A stretch of 64,000 bases of DNA from Stutzerimonas kirkiae (GCF_004327335.1 NZ_QJUO01000014.1:37357-101356), one strand, 5' to 3'; positions 44,033 through 53,146 are shown, counted from the first letter of the stretch. Notes: generated from the letters alone by a model not told the origin. Made by a program: numbers and translations.

Positions 44033-45748
44033 TCAACGCGCGGCGATATGGCTCACCAGCAATTGCAGGCTTTCACGGCCACGGTATTCGTTGACATCCA
44101 GTCGGTAGACCAGCTCGACCCGGTGCGCCGAGTCGTTCGGCCACTGCTGGCGGTCGATATTGAAGGCGATGGCGTCGATGGACAGCGTGCCGCATTCGCT
44201 GCGCAGCACCATCTTCAGGTGCTTCTCGCCGACCAGGCGCTGCTGTTGCAACTGGAACACCCCATGGAAGCACGGCTCGGGGAAGTGCTGCCCCCAGGGG
44301 CCGGCCAGGCGCAGGGTACGCGCCAGCTCCAGGTGGAACTCCTCGATACCGAGCGGGCCATCGGTGAGCAGGCGGCCAGCCAGGTCGTCCTCGCTCAACT
44401 GGCGCCGCACCTCGGCATCGAAGGCCCTGGCGAAGGTTTCGAAATGCGCCCGCGGCAATGACAGTCCGGCGGCCATGGCGTGCCCGCCGAACTTGCTGAT
44501 CAACCCCGGCTGGCCCGCCGCCACCGCATCCAGCGCATCACGGATATGAAAGCCTGGAATCGAGCGCGCCGAGCCCTTCAACATGCCCTCGCCAGCATCG
44601 GCGAAGGCGATGGTAGGTCGGTGGTAGCGCTCCTTCAGGCGCGAGGCCAGGATGCCGATCACGCCCTGGTGCCAGTCGGCCTCGAACAGGCACAGGCCGA
44701 ACGGCAGGTCCGCCTCCGGCAGGTCCTTGAGCTGGGCCAGCGCTTCGCGCTGCATGCCCTGCTCGATCGCCTTGCGGTCCTGGTTGAGCTGGTCCAGTTG
44801 CACCGCCATGTCCCGTGCCAGCGCTTCGTCATCGCACAACAGGCATTCGATACCGAGCGCCATGTCGTCCAGACGCCCGGCCGCGTTCAGCCGGGGGCCG
44901 ATGATGAAGCCAAGGTCGGTGGAAGTGATGCGCCGGTGATCGCGCCCGGCCACTTCGAGAATCGCCTTCAACCCCGGTCGCGCATGGCCGGCGCGGATAC
45001 GCGCCAGCCCCTGCTGGACGAGGATTCGGTTGTTCGCATCCAGTGGCACCACGTCGGCCACGCTGCCCAGCGCCACCAGATCGAGCAACTCGCCAAGGTT
45101 CGGCACGCTCCAGCCATTGCGGGCGAACCAGCCGCACTCGCGCAGGCGCGCGCGCAGGGCCAGCAGCACATAGAAGATCACCCCGACCCCGGCGATGCAT
45201 TTGCTGGGAAACACGCAACCCGGCTGGTTCGGATTGACGATGGCATCCGCCTCGGGCAACTGCGGCCCGGGCAGGTGGTGATCGGTCACCAACACCTTGA
45301 GGCCCGCCGCCCGCGCGACCGCCACGCCCTCGACGCTGGAAATGCCGTTATCCACGGTCACCAGCAGGTCCGGATGGCGCTGCAGCGCCACGGCGACGAT
45401 CTCCGGGGTCAGGCCATAGCCATATTCGAAGCGGTTGGGCACCAGGTAGTCGACGTGCGCCGCACCCATCAGGCGCAGGCCGAGCACGCCGACCGTACTG
45501 GCGGTGGCGCCATCGGCATCGAAGTCGCCGACGATCAGGATGCGCTGGCGCCGCTCCAGCGCCTCCAGCAGCAGCTCGACGGCTTGCTCGCAGCCCTTGA
45601 GCAGGGCGGGCGGCAGCAGGCGCGCCAGGCTCTTGTCCAGCTCCTCGGCCTGGCTCACGCCGCGCGCGGCATAAAGGCGGGTCAACAGCGGCGGCAGGTC
45701 GCCAAGGTCAGGCAGGTGTTGCGGCAAAGGGCGGGCTTCGATGCGCAT
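44033..45748 (-). CDS. recJ: Single-stranded-DNA-specific exonuclease RecJ
   Basis: 571 residues, standard length. DHH phosphoesterase motifs: ILIVGDFDADGATASTVGVL (motif I), LVTVDNGISS, LVTDHHLPG (DHH), followed by the DHHA1 and OB domains. RecJ degrades single-stranded DNA 5' to 3' in recombination and mismatch repair. It starts 7 bases after yaeQ stops, so the two form an operon. Confidence 0.97.
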   Translation of the reverse strand: MRIEARPLPQHLPDLGDLPPLLTRLYAARGVSQAEELDKSLARLLPPALLKGCEQAVELLLEALERRQRILIVGDFDADGATASTVGVLGLRLMGAAHVDYLVPNRFEYGYGLTPEIVAVALQRHPDLLVTVDNGISSVEGVAVARAAGLKVLVTDHHLPGPQLPEADAIVNPNQPGCVFPSKCIAGVGVIFYVLLALRARLRECGWFARNGWSVPNLGELLDLVALGSVADVVPLDANNRILVQQGLARIRAGHARPGLKAILEVAGRDHRRITSTDLGFIIGPRLNAAGRLDDMALGIECLLCDDEALARDMAVQLDQLNQDRKAIEQGMQREALAQLKDLPEADLPFGLCLFEADWHQGVIGILASRLKERYHRPTIAFADAGEGMLKGSARSIPGFHIRDALDAVAAGQPGLISKFGGHAMAAGLSLPRAHFETFARAFDAEVRRQLSEDDLAGRLLTDGPLGIEEFHLELARTLRLAGPWGQHFPEPCFHGVFQLQQQRLVGEKHLKMVLRSECGTLSIDAIAFNIDRQQWPNDSAHRVELVYRLDVNEYRGRESLQLLVSHIAAR

Positions 45749-45755
45749 GGGCGTT

Positions 45756-46295
45756 TCAACGGCTCCCGGCCAGCCAGCTCAGGGGGATCTCATGCTGCCC
45801 TCGCTCATCGGTGACGAACAGTTCGCCATCGCTGATCATCACGCTCCAGCTCAAGGAGCGTGGCAGGTCGCGGGCCAGGCTGCTCAGCGCCTCCTGCTCG
45901 ATACCCACCACGTTCAGGTTGCCCAGGTTGCGCACCGTGTCGAGCACCCTGCCCTGCCAGACGCGCAGGTTGCCATAGGCGACCAGGCTGAACTTCTCGG
46001 TGCGCCGCGAGCACCAGGTCATACGCTCGGCGTCCGGTTGCCCGACTTCGATCCAGTGCAGCACGCGGCCATCCAGGCTCTTTTCCCATAATGCCGGCTC
46101 GTCGACATCCGACAGGCCACGGCCGAACGCCAGTTGCTCGTGATAGAACAGCGCATAGGCGATCAGGCGGGCCACCATGCGCTCCTCGGTTTCCGAAGGG
46201 TGCCGGGCCACCGTGAAACGCAGGCTTTCATAAACATTGCGATCGATATCGGTCAGGTTCAGTTCGACTTTATAGGGAGTGGCTTGCAGTGCCAT
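45756..46295 (-). CDS. yaeQ: YaeQ family protein
   Basis: 179 residues starting MALQATPYKVELNLTDIDRN, the invariant opening of YaeQ proteins; HPSETEERMVARLIAYALF and IEVGQPDAERM are also diagnostic. The family has a PD-(D/E)xK nuclease-like fold but no established biochemical role; it was first noted as a suppressor of RfaH-dependent hemolysin expression. Co-transcribed with recJ. Confidence 0.94.
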   Translation of the reverse strand: MALQATPYKVELNLTDIDRNVYESLRFTVARHPSETEERMVARLIAYALFYHEQLAFGRGLSDVDEPALWEKSLDGRVLHWIEVGQPDAERMTWCSRRTEKFSLVAYGNLRVWQGRVLDTVRNLGNLNVVGIEQEALSSLARDLPRSLSWSVMISDGELFVTDERGQHEIPLSWLAGSR

Positions 46296-46419
46296 GGCTG
46301 GGGCTGACTCGAATGGGAAAAGGCCGGCAGTCTACCCCCAGCGCCAGCGACTCGCAAAAAACACCGGGGGGGCGCCGGTTGTGCGGCGGCGAAACGGGGC
46401 AATCGCATGAACGCTCACT

Positions 46420-46565
46420 TGCGCTCCAGGGCAGGCATACGCCCTGCTTCAGAGAGCGAGACAGTGCGACTGGATTGGCAATCGAGTGTGCGCTTCATCG
46501 TAGGCCACTGGCGGGACAGGGCCTTCGCACAGGGCACAGGGACGATGATTCCGAGATCACGCTGT
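46420..46565. repeat. Dispersed repeat family 2, copy at 46.4 kb
   Basis: Begins CTCCAGGGCAGGCATACGCC (46424), then GAGACAGTGCGACTGGATTG matching 22.14 kb, then GGCGGGACAGGGCCTTCGCA and GGGACGATGATTCCGAGATC, which match segments at 56.1-56.2 kb. It therefore joins pieces seen separately at the two other sites. No gene is present in 46296-46664. Confidence 0.75.
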
Positions 46566-46610
46566 ACGATCCTCAAGCCAGACACACCAAGACATGCCTC
46601 CAAAAGCGAA

Positions 46611-46642
46611 TGGGCCCAGGGTCTTGCGACCCTGGGCCCATC
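46611..46642 (-). terminator. Strong terminator of tonB-exbB-exbD
   Basis: ATGGGCCCAGGGTC-TTGC-GACCCTGGGCCCAT, a perfect stem of about 14 bases with a four-base loop, 22 bases past the exbD stop; on the minus strand it is followed by TCGCTTTTGG. A convincing end for the TonB operon. Confidence 0.85.
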
Positions 46643-46664
46643 CAGTCCTGGCGGGAACCTCGGC

Positions 46665-47066
46665 TCAGCGTGCGGTGATGACCGCCAGCTTGGTGATACC
46701 GGCCCGTTCGATGGCCGCCATGGCGCGTGCCACTTCGCCGTAGTTGACGCCATCATCGGCCTGCAACTGCACCCGCACCTCGGGGTCGTCCGCCCTGGCC
46801 TGGGCCAGGTTGGATTCGAGCAGGTCGGGCTGGATCTCGTCCTTGCCGATGAACAGCTTGCCTTCGGCATCGATGCTCACCACCAGCGGGTCCTTCTGGT
46901 CCGGCGGCGCGACAGCCTCGGTCTTCGGCAGGTTGATCGGAATCGCATTGGTCAGCAACGGCGCGGTGACGATGAACACCACCAGCAGTACCAGCATCAC
47001 GTCGACCAGCGGCGTGACGTTGATCTCGCTGAGAACCTCATCGCTGTCCTGGGTGGAAAATGCCAT
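46665..47066 (-). CDS. exbD: Biopolymer transport protein ExbD
   Basis: 133 residues, one N-terminal helix and a periplasmic domain. MAFSTQDSDEVLSEINVTPL and VDVMLVLLVVFIVTAPLL carry the essential helix aspartate of ExbD/TolR proteins. With ExbB it uses the proton gradient to energise TonB. Its ATG overlaps the last base of exbB. Confidence 0.96.
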   Translation of the reverse strand: MAFSTQDSDEVLSEINVTPLVDVMLVLLVVFIVTAPLLTNAIPINLPKTEAVAPPDQKDPLVVSIDAEGKLFIGKDEIQPDLLESNLAQARADDPEVRVQLQADDGVNYGEVARAMAAIERAGITKLAVITAR

Positions 47067-47794
47067 CAGATCGCTTCCTTCACGGCCTGTGCCGTGCCTT
47101 GGCTGGGTGCACGCTTGCTACCCGGATGCAGGATCAGCTTGAAGTGGCTCTTCTGCGCCAGGCTGTAGAAGTCATGGGCGAAATCGTCGAGATCGGCGGC
47201 GGTCAGCTTCAGGCGGCGCAGGAAGTAGTTGTAGACCAGCACGGCGGGCACCGCGACCGCGATACCGACACCGGTGGCCACCAGCGCGGCGCCGATGGGG
47301 CCGGCGACGGTTTCCAGGCTGGCATTGCCCGCGGCGCTGATGCCCTTGAGCGCTTCCATGATGCCCCAGACCGTACCGAACAGGCCGATGAAAGGCGAAG
47401 TCGAACCGATCGAGGCGACCACCGCCAGGCCCGACTCGAGGGAGCGGCGCTCACGCTGGATCTGCTGGCGCAGGGCGCGCTCCAGGCGATCCTGATGGTT
47501 GATGGTATGGGCCAGGTCCGGCTGCTGGCTGCTTTCACCGACCTGGATGGCGGCGAAACCGGCCTGGGCCACCTGGGCCGCGGCACCGGCGCTGTCCTGC
47601 ACCTGCTCGGCCGCCGAATCCAGGCTGGTGGCCGACCAGAAGGTTTTCAGGAACCTGCGGTCCTGGCGCTTGAGGCGGTTGAACTGGATGGTCTTGATCA
47701 GCGCAAGCCCCCAGGTGACCACGGAAAAGCCGATCAGCAGCCAGATGACCGCGTGTTCGACCGATTGGAAGGGAGAGTCCACTAACAGATTCAT
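47066..47794 (-). CDS. exbB: Biopolymer transport protein ExbB (MotA/TolQ/ExbB family)
   Basis: 242 residues with three predicted helices (about 15-35, 125-150, 170-195). GSTSPFIGLFGTVWGIMEAL and GPIGAALVATGVGIAVAVPA are the family signatures of the proton channel pentamer. Follows tonB by 69 bases and overlaps exbD. Confidence 0.96.
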   Translation of the reverse strand: MNLLVDSPFQSVEHAVIWLLIGFSVVTWGLALIKTIQFNRLKRQDRRFLKTFWSATSLDSAAEQVQDSAGAAAQVAQAGFAAIQVGESSQQPDLAHTINHQDRLERALRQQIQRERRSLESGLAVVASIGSTSPFIGLFGTVWGIMEALKGISAAGNASLETVAGPIGAALVATGVGIAVAVPAVLVYNYFLRRLKLTAADLDDFAHDFYSLAQKSHFKLILHPGSKRAPSQGTAQAVKEAI

Positions 47795-47863
47795 GGTGCG
47801 TTCCTATTCGTAAGCCAAGGCGTTTAGTTCGTCGGGCACAGCCCATTCTTTTTCAGTCGATGA

Positions 47864-48700
47864 TCAGTTCAGTCGGAAATCCAGCGGCACGGTGACCCAG
47901 CCATCCTGGGCGACATCGCCGCGCTTGGCCGGCACGAAGCTCCAGCGCTTGACCGCCCGCACGGCGGCGTCATCCAGGACGCTGCGGCCACTGCTCTGCT
48001 GCACCTGGATGTCGCTCGGGCGGCCATTGGCAAGCACGTGCACGCGCAGCAGTACCGTGCCTTCCCAACCCCGGCGCTGCGCCAGCGACGGGTATTCCGG
48101 CGCCGGGTTCTTCAGGTAACCGGCACTGGCCGACGGTGGCGTGACCGGGGCCGGAGCGGGCGGGGCCGGAGGCGCGGGTGGTGCGGGTGTTGGCGCGGGC
48201 GGAGCGGCCTCGACCGGCTTGGGTTCGGGCTGCGGAACCGGTTTCGGCGCCGGCTTGGGTTTGGGCTTGGGTACCGGCTTGGGTGGTGGCGGCTTGACCG
48301 CAAGTTCTTCCACCACTGGCGGCGGAGGCTCTTCCACCACAGGCTCCGGAATCGGCTCTGGAGGCGGCGGCTCCACCACCGGCGGTGCCGCACTGGTGAA
48401 CTCGATGGTCATCGGTGGAATCTGTGGCGGCACCTCCGGCAGTACCGCTTCCGGACGCTGGGCCAGCCAGTAGATGACGGCGCCATGCACCGTCAGCGCG
48501 AACAGCCCCAGCAGGATCGCCTCGCGGCGGCTGAGTACCGACCCGCCGCTGCTCGGCACATGCCGCTGCAAACCGAGTGCCTGCCGCACCGTAGTGCCCA
48601 GATCGCGCAACTCGCCCGGCTTGCGTGCATCACGCCACAGCGCATCGACAAGGTTATCGGCTTTTAGGACATTGCCCATGGGAACTCCCGAATTACTCAT
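47864..48700 (-). CDS. tonB: Energy transducer TonB with N-terminal cytoplasmic extension
   Basis: 278 residues from MSNSGVPMGN (a start at 48679 is also possible; both have purine-rich sites). About 60 cytoplasmic residues precede the single helix (61-80, containing His72), a pattern typical of Pseudomonas TonB. The periplasmic spacer is extremely rich in Pro, Lys, Glu and Ala, and the C-terminal domain has APEYPSLAQRRGWEGTVLLR and VQQSSGRSVLDDAAVRAVKR. It couples ExbBD energy to receptors such as the one at the left edge of the window. Confidence 0.95.
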   Translation of the reverse strand: MSNSGVPMGNVLKADNLVDALWRDARKPGELRDLGTTVRQALGLQRHVPSSGGSVLSRREAILLGLFALTVHGAVIYWLAQRPEAVLPEVPPQIPPMTIEFTSAAPPVVEPPPPEPIPEPVVEEPPPPVVEELAVKPPPPKPVPKPKPKPAPKPVPQPEPKPVEAAPPAPTPAPPAPPAPPAPAPVTPPSASAGYLKNPAPEYPSLAQRRGWEGTVLLRVHVLANGRPSDIQVQQSSGRSVLDDAAVRAVKRWSFVPAKRGDVAQDGWVTVPLDFRLN

Positions 48701-48849
48701 TGAACCTGCTCCATGCATACCTGAGCCGTGCCGATGGAAAAGGCCGGAGCACACGATGGAGAGGTGCGAATGATCGGGCGCACCCTTTATTCCGCAAAGG
48801 AACTTTTAACGATCAACAAATAACCAAAAGAAATATATATTTCATAAGT

Positions 48850-48868
48850 TATTGATAAATAATGATTT
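48850..48868. promoter_or_regulatory. Candidate Fur box upstream of tonB
   Basis: TATTGATAAATAATGATTT resembles the GATAATGATAATCATTATC consensus as overlapping GATAAT-like hexamers. It lies in a 70-base AT-rich stretch (48805-48885) about 150 bases upstream of the tonB ATG. tonB-exb operons are classic Fur targets, which raises the prior; the match is imperfect. Confidence 0.5.
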
Positions 48869-48984
48869 TTAAAAAATACCCGCAAAGAACATGAAGCTCA
48901 TGCATAAAATGCATGAAAATCAGAGGAGTAAATCCCGGCGGATGAGCGTGAAGCCCTCCCGCAGGCGCGAGCGGAGACAGGACC

Positions 48985-49055
48985 CAGACGCCCCGGCTCA
49001 CGCAGAAAACGGACGGCTTGCCGCCCAGCCTTCCAGCGCCGTTTTCCGATCCTCG
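48985..49055. repeat. Dispersed palindromic repeat, copy F (degenerate)
   Basis: Right arm CCGCCCAGCCTTCCAGCGCC then GTTTTCCGATCCT (49020-49053) matches the family right arm; the left arm is much eroded. Lies beyond the thiL stop codon. Just after it, the minus strand carries (GGCTTGA)2 at 49082-49096, another post-stop heptamer pair. Bases 48886-48984 show no gene. Confidence 0.5.
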
Positions 49056-49112
49056 AGTGCGCCACGCAATCGCCCCGCCCACTCAAGCCTCAAGCCTATT
49101 ACTGCTTCTATC

Positions 49113-50069
49113 TCAGAAATGCTGATACCCCAGAACCGTCGGCTCCAGGCTGCGCCCATCATCATCCAGCAGACACACCCCGTCCCCCGCTTCGACATGG
49201 CCGATGCGGCACACCTGCGGCCATTCGGCCTGTAGCGCCGGCCAGTGCGCGGGCGGCAGGGTGAAGGCCAGCAGGTAGTCGTCGCCACCCGACAAGCCGC
49301 AACGCAACGCCTCGCTATCGCCGGCAAAGCCGCGTAAAGGAAGGGACAGCGGAACCCGCGCCTGCTCCACGCACAGGCGGACCGCGGAAGCCCTGGCGAT
49401 ATGCCCGCAATCGGCCAACAGGCCATCGGATATATCCAGTGCCGCGCTCGCCTTGCCACGCAAGGCTTGCCCCAGGGCGAACTGGGGCTGCGGCGACCAG
49501 TAGCGGGCCAGCAAGGGCTCGGCCAGTTGCGGATCAGCTTGTCGCTGCCCAAGCACCAGCGGCAAGGCACCGGCGGCATCCCCCAGCGCCCCGCCGACAC
49601 AGAGCAGGTCGCCCTGACGCGCGCCGCAGCGCAGCAGCGCCTGGCCTGTGGGAACCTGGCCGAAGACGGTCAGGGTCAGGCTCAGCGGACCGCGCGTGGT
49701 ATCGCCGCCGATCAGTTGCATGGCGCACTGCCGGGCCATCCGGTCCAACCCGCGCGCCAGTTCCGCCAGCCAGGCATCGTCGGCCTCGGGCAGGCTCAGT
49801 GCCAGGGTGAAGGCCAGGGGTGTCGCGCCCATGGCGGCCAGGTCGCTGGCCGCCACCGCCAGCGAGCGCTGCCCGAGCAGGAAAGCGTCGCATGCCTTGG
49901 GAAAGTGCACACCCTCGACCAGCGTATCGGTGGACACCGCCAGTTGCTGGCCGGCTGCCGGCGCCAGCAACGCGCAATCATCGCCAATGCCGAGCGCCAC
50001 CGCACCCTCGGCACGGGCACAGGCGGCGCTGGCGAAATAGCGACGGATCAGCTCGAACTCACCCGTCAA
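49113..50069 (-). CDS. thiL: Thiamine-monophosphate kinase
   Basis: 318 residues, PurM/ThiL fold. GEFELIRRYFASAACARAEG, LGIGDDCALLAPAAGQQLAV, VGGALGDAAGALPLVLGQ and ALDISDGLLADCGHIA are the conserved nucleotide- and substrate-binding segments. It phosphorylates thiamine monophosphate to the active cofactor thiamine pyrophosphate. Nine bases separate it from nusB, the usual Pseudomonas arrangement. Confidence 0.97.
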   Translation of the reverse strand: MTGEFELIRRYFASAACARAEGAVALGIGDDCALLAPAAGQQLAVSTDTLVEGVHFPKACDAFLLGQRSLAVAASDLAAMGATPLAFTLALSLPEADDAWLAELARGLDRMARQCAMQLIGGDTTRGPLSLTLTVFGQVPTGQALLRCGARQGDLLCVGGALGDAAGALPLVLGQRQADPQLAEPLLARYWSPQPQFALGQALRGKASAALDISDGLLADCGHIARASAVRLCVEQARVPLSLPLRGFAGDSEALRCGLSGGDDYLLAFTLPPAHWPALQAEWPQVCRIGHVEAGDGVCLLDDDGRSLEPTVLGYQHF

Positions 50070-50078
50070 GACATGCCC

Positions 50079-50567
50079 TCAACCCCGGTGGCTGCGCACT
50101 TCGGCGCTGCGCAGGCTGGGGGCCAGCTTGTCCAGCACGCCATTGACGAACTTGTGCCCGTCGGTGGCGCCGAACACCTTGGCCAGCTCGATGCCCTCGT
50201 TGATCACCACCCGGTAGGGCACATCGGCACGCTGCTTCAACTCGTAGGTGGAGAGTCGCAGGATCGCCAGTTCGACCGGGTCCAGCTCGTCCACCGGGCG
50301 ATCCAGGTTCGGCACGATGGCCGCATCCAGTTCGCTGCTGATACGCGCCACACCGGTGAGCAACTCATGGAAATACGCACCGTCGACACCGGCGAAGTCG
50401 TTGTCGACACGGAACTGCGCTTCGATCTCGTTGAGGTTCTGCCCCGCCATCTGCCACTGGTACAGCGCTTGCATCGCCAGGCGGCGAGCCACTCGGCGCT
50501 GGGCGATACGGCCCTTGGCGGGTTTGGCCGGGAGCTCGTCCAGGCTGTCGTCGTCGTTGAAGCTCAC
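50079..50567 (-). CDS. nusB: Transcription antitermination factor NusB
   Basis: 162 residues. Starts at GTG 50567 ([20 protein letters not shown]), overlapping the ribH TGA; a longer frame upstream lies inside ribH and is rejected. The all-helical NusB fold is shown by [20 protein letters not shown] and [32 protein letters not shown]. With NusE it binds boxA of rRNA leaders. Confidence 0.95.
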   Translation of the reverse strand: MSFNDDDSLDELPAKPAKGRIAQRRVARRLAMQALYQWQMAGQNLNEIEAQFRVDNDFAGVDGAYFHELLTGVARISSELDAAIVPNLDRPVDELDPVELAILRLSTYELKQRADVPYRVVINEGIELAKVFGATDGHKFVNGVLDKLAPSLRSAEVRSHRG

Positions 50568-51040
50568 TTGGCCTCCAACTGCGCCAGCAGGCTGACCATT
50601 TCCAGTGCGGAGAGTGCGGCTTCGGCACCCTTGTTGCCGGCCTTGGTGCCGGAACGTTCGATGGCCTGCTCGATGGAGTCGACCGTCAGCACGCCGAAGG
50701 AAACCGGCACGCCGAATTCCATGGACACCTGAGCCAGGCCCTTGGTGCACTCACCGGCGACGTACTCGAAATGCGGGGTACCGCCGCGAATCACCGCGCC
50801 CAGGGCGATGATGGCGTCGAACTCGCCGCGCTCGGCGACCTTCTGCACGACCAGGGGAATCTCGAACGCGCCCGGCACACGTACCAGGGTGATGTCATCT
50901 TCCTTGATTCCGTGGCGGACCAGGGCATCGACGGCGCCGCTGACGAGGCTCTCGACGACGAAACTGTTGAAACGGCCAATCACCAGGGCGAATTTGCCTT
51001 GGGGGGCGACGAAGGTACCTTCGATGGTCTTCAGGGTCAT
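50564..51040 (-). CDS. ribH: 6,7-dimethyl-8-ribityllumazine synthase
   Basis: 158 residues. Motifs [60 protein letters not shown] with the catalytic His, and [17 protein letters not shown]. Catalyses the penultimate step of riboflavin synthesis. Between ribBA and nusB, coupled to nusB. Confidence 0.97.
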   Translation of the reverse strand: MTLKTIEGTFVAPQGKFALVIGRFNSFVVESLVSGAVDALVRHGIKEDDITLVRVPGAFEIPLVVQKVAERGEFDAIIALGAVIRGGTPHFEYVAGECTKGLAQVSMEFGVPVSFGVLTVDSIEQAIERSGTKAGNKGAEAALSALEMVSLLAQLEAK

Positions 51041-51098
51041 GGGTCACTCATCCGTATTAAAGAACGAAGGCGCCGCGAAGTATGCGGCGCCCTGTGTA

Positions 51099-52199
51099 TC
51101 ACTCGGCCGACAGGTATTCTACAACTTCGAGGTCGAAACCGGATATCGCGTTGAACCTCATCGGCGCACTCATCAGGCGCATCTTGCGCACACCGAGGTC
51201 ACGCAGGATCTGCGAACCGGCACCGACCGTGCTGTAGGTCGTGGTCGCCGCCTTGGCCTTGGCCGGCTGGCCCGGAGCACCTTCGCGCACATGGGCCAGC
51301 AGGTCCCCGGTATGCAGGGCATGCCCGAGCAGCAGCACCACGCCGCTGCCGGCCTCGGCGACCTTCTGCATCGCCGCGCGCAGGCTCCAGCGCCCCTCCT
51401 GGCGTACCAGGAACAGGTCGCGCAGCGGGTCCATGTTGTGCACCCGCACCAGGGTCGGCTGGTCGGCCTCGACCTGGCCGAGGGTCAACGCCATGTGCAC
51501 CTCGCCTTCGACCGAGTCACGGTAGGTCACCAGATTGAACAGCCCCAGTTCGGTGTCCAGCGGTTGCTCGGCGACCCGCTGCACCGTGCGCTCGTGAATC
51601 AGCCGGTAGTGGATCAGGTCGGCGATGGTGCCGATCTTGATATCGTGCTCCCTGGCGAACACTTCCAGTTCCGGGCGGCGGGCCATGCTGCCATCGTCGT
51701 TCATGATCTCGCAGATCACGCCACTGGCCTCGAAGCCACCCATACGCGCCAGGTCGCAGGCCGCCTCCGTATGCCCGGCGCGCGACAGCACACCGCCCGA
51801 CTGGGCCATCAACGGGAAGACATGGCCAGGGCTGACGATATCCTCGGCGACGGCATTGCGCGCCACCGCGGCCTGCACCGTGCGTGCCCGGTCGGCGGCG
51901 GAAATGCCGGTGCTGACCCCTTCGGCGGCCTCGATGGAAACGGTGAACTTGGTGCCGAAGCCCGAGCCATTGCGTGGCGCCATCAGCGGCAGCCTCAGCA
52001 GCTCGCAGCGTTCGCGGGTCATCGGCATGCAGATCAGGCCACGCGCATGCTTGGCCATGAAATTGATGTGTTCGGCGGTGACGCATTCCGAGGCGATGAT
52101 CAGGTCGCCCTCGTTCTCACGATCTTCGTCATCCATCAGGATGACCATCTTGCCGGCACGAATGTCTTCGACCAGTTCTTCTATGGTGTTGAGTGCCAT
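51099..52199 (-). CDS. ribBA: DHBP synthase with degenerate GTP cyclohydrolase II domain (RibBA/RibBX type)
   Basis: 366 residues. The N-terminal RibB half is intact: MDDEDRENEGDLIIASE, CMPMTRERCELLRLPLM and PGHVFPLMAQSGGVLSRAGH-type segments make 3,4-dihydroxybutanone phosphate. The C-terminal half aligns with GTP cyclohydrolase II but the region that should be VHSECLTGD...RCDCG reads VRVHNMDPLRDLFLVRQEG, with no zinc cysteines, so it is probably inactive. Proteobacterial RibB fusions of this sort (RibBX) are known; a separate ribA should exist elsewhere. Start at MALNTIEEL, inside a slightly longer frame. Confidence 0.95.
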   Translation of the reverse strand: MALNTIEELVEDIRAGKMVILMDDEDRENEGDLIIASECVTAEHINFMAKHARGLICMPMTRERCELLRLPLMAPRNGSGFGTKFTVSIEAAEGVSTGISAADRARTVQAAVARNAVAEDIVSPGHVFPLMAQSGGVLSRAGHTEAACDLARMGGFEASGVICEIMNDDGSMARRPELEVFAREHDIKIGTIADLIHYRLIHERTVQRVAEQPLDTELGLFNLVTYRDSVEGEVHMALTLGQVEADQPTLVRVHNMDPLRDLFLVRQEGRWSLRAAMQKVAEAGSGVVLLLGHALHTGDLLAHVREGAPGQPAKAKAATTTYSTVGAGSQILRDLGVRKMRLMSAPMRFNAISGFDLEVVEYLSAE

Positions 52200-52213
52200 G
52201 GTGGCGCTGCCCC

Positions 52214-52876
52214 TCAATGCTTCAGATAGCCGTGTTCGGCCAGGAATGCTTCGCTGATGCCCTGCGTACCGCTCTCGGCCGCCTTGTCGCCAAGCAACAG
52301 GCGCTCGATGTAGCGCGCCAGCAGGTCGACCTCCAGGTTGACCCGGCGGCCCGGCCGGTACTCGGCCATGACGGTTTCCGCCAGGGTATGCGGCACGATG
52401 GTCAGGCTGAACTCGGCGCCATCCACCGCATTGACGGTCAGGCTGGTGCCATCGACGGTGATCGAGCCCTTGAGGGCGATATAGCGGGCCAGCTCGCGCG
52501 GGGCGCGAATGACGAATTGCACGGCGCGGGCATTGTCTTCCCGGCTCACGACCTCGCCAACGCCATCGACGTGCCCACTGACCAGATGCCCGCCGAGGCG
52601 GGTGGTCGGCGTCAACGCCTTTTCCAGGTTGACCCGGCTGCCGCTGCGCAGGTCGACGAAGGCGCTACGCGCCAGCGTCTCGCGGCTGACATCGGCCCAG
52701 AAACCGTTGCCCGGCAATTCCACCGCGGTCAGGCAGACGCCGTTGACCGCGATGCTGTCGCCCAGCTTGACATCGCCCAGGTCGAGTTTGCCGGTCTCCA
52801 CATGGACGCGCACGTCGCCGCCCCTGGGTACCAGCGCAGCAATGGTGCCGACCGCCTCGATTATTCCCGTGAACAT
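52214..52876 (-). CDS. ribE: Riboflavin synthase alpha chain
   Basis: 220 residues, two lumazine-binding beta-barrel repeats: MFTGIIEAVGTIAALVPRGG with KLGDSIAVNGVCLTAVELPG in the first and YIALKGSITVDGTSLTVNAV in the second. Dismutates two lumazines into riboflavin. First gene of the rib-nusB-thiL operon, downstream of an FMN riboswitch; ribosome-binding site GGAGG. A 16-codon ORF overlaps its start. Confidence 0.97.
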   Translation of the reverse strand: MFTGIIEAVGTIAALVPRGGDVRVHVETGKLDLGDVKLGDSIAVNGVCLTAVELPGNGFWADVSRETLARSAFVDLRSGSRVNLEKALTPTTRLGGHLVSGHVDGVGEVVSREDNARAVQFVIRAPRELARYIALKGSITVDGTSLTVNAVDGAEFSLTIVPHTLAETVMAEYRPGRRVNLEVDLLARYIERLLLGDKAAESGTQGISEAFLAEHGYLKH

Positions 52877-52911
52877 GGCGCCTCCGGAACGAGGCGATTG
52901 AAGTCTTGCAT
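52861..52911 (-). CDS. Putative 16-codon leader ORF overlapping the ribE start
   Basis: ATG at 52911 follows AACAGGAG with good spacing and reads MQDFNRLVPEAPCSRE then TAA at 52861-52863, ending 15 bases inside ribE in another frame. Its ribosome-binding site is inside the hairpin CCTGTTT-GTGAAA-AACAGG (about 52923-52941). It could couple riboswitch state to ribE translation. No protein evidence; short ORFs can arise by chance. Confidence 0.4.
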   Translation of the reverse strand: MQDFNRLVPEAPCSRE

Positions 52912-52999
52912 GGTGATGAACTCCTGTTTGTGAAAAACAGGGCGTTGCGGATCGAAAGGGACAGGACGCCCACCACAGGGCAAGCGCCGAAAGATCCCG

Positions 53000-53143
53000 T
53001 TCTCTCTCATCCGGACTATGACCGTCGGCCCCGGAATCACACCGGGTCTGCTCGTCCCTGGATGGCTGGAGCCGTACCAGGCGCTCGCGGGCTAGGCAAA
53101 GAAGCCATTACCGCCGGTGGGGAATTGCACCCCGCCCTGAGAA
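53000..53143 (-). promoter_or_regulatory. FMN riboswitch (RFN element)
   Basis: On the minus strand the conserved FMN aptamer segments occur in order: TCTCAGGGCGGGGTGCAATT then CCCCACCGGCGGTAATGGCT near 53143-53100, GACCCGGTGTGATTCCGGGG with GCCGACGGTCATAGTCCGGA, and the closing ATGAGAGA at about 53001. The sequence matches the RFN pattern closely. It precedes ribE by about 120 bases, so riboflavin genes are expected to be repressed by FMN. Confidence 0.95.
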
Positions 53144-53146
53144 CGT

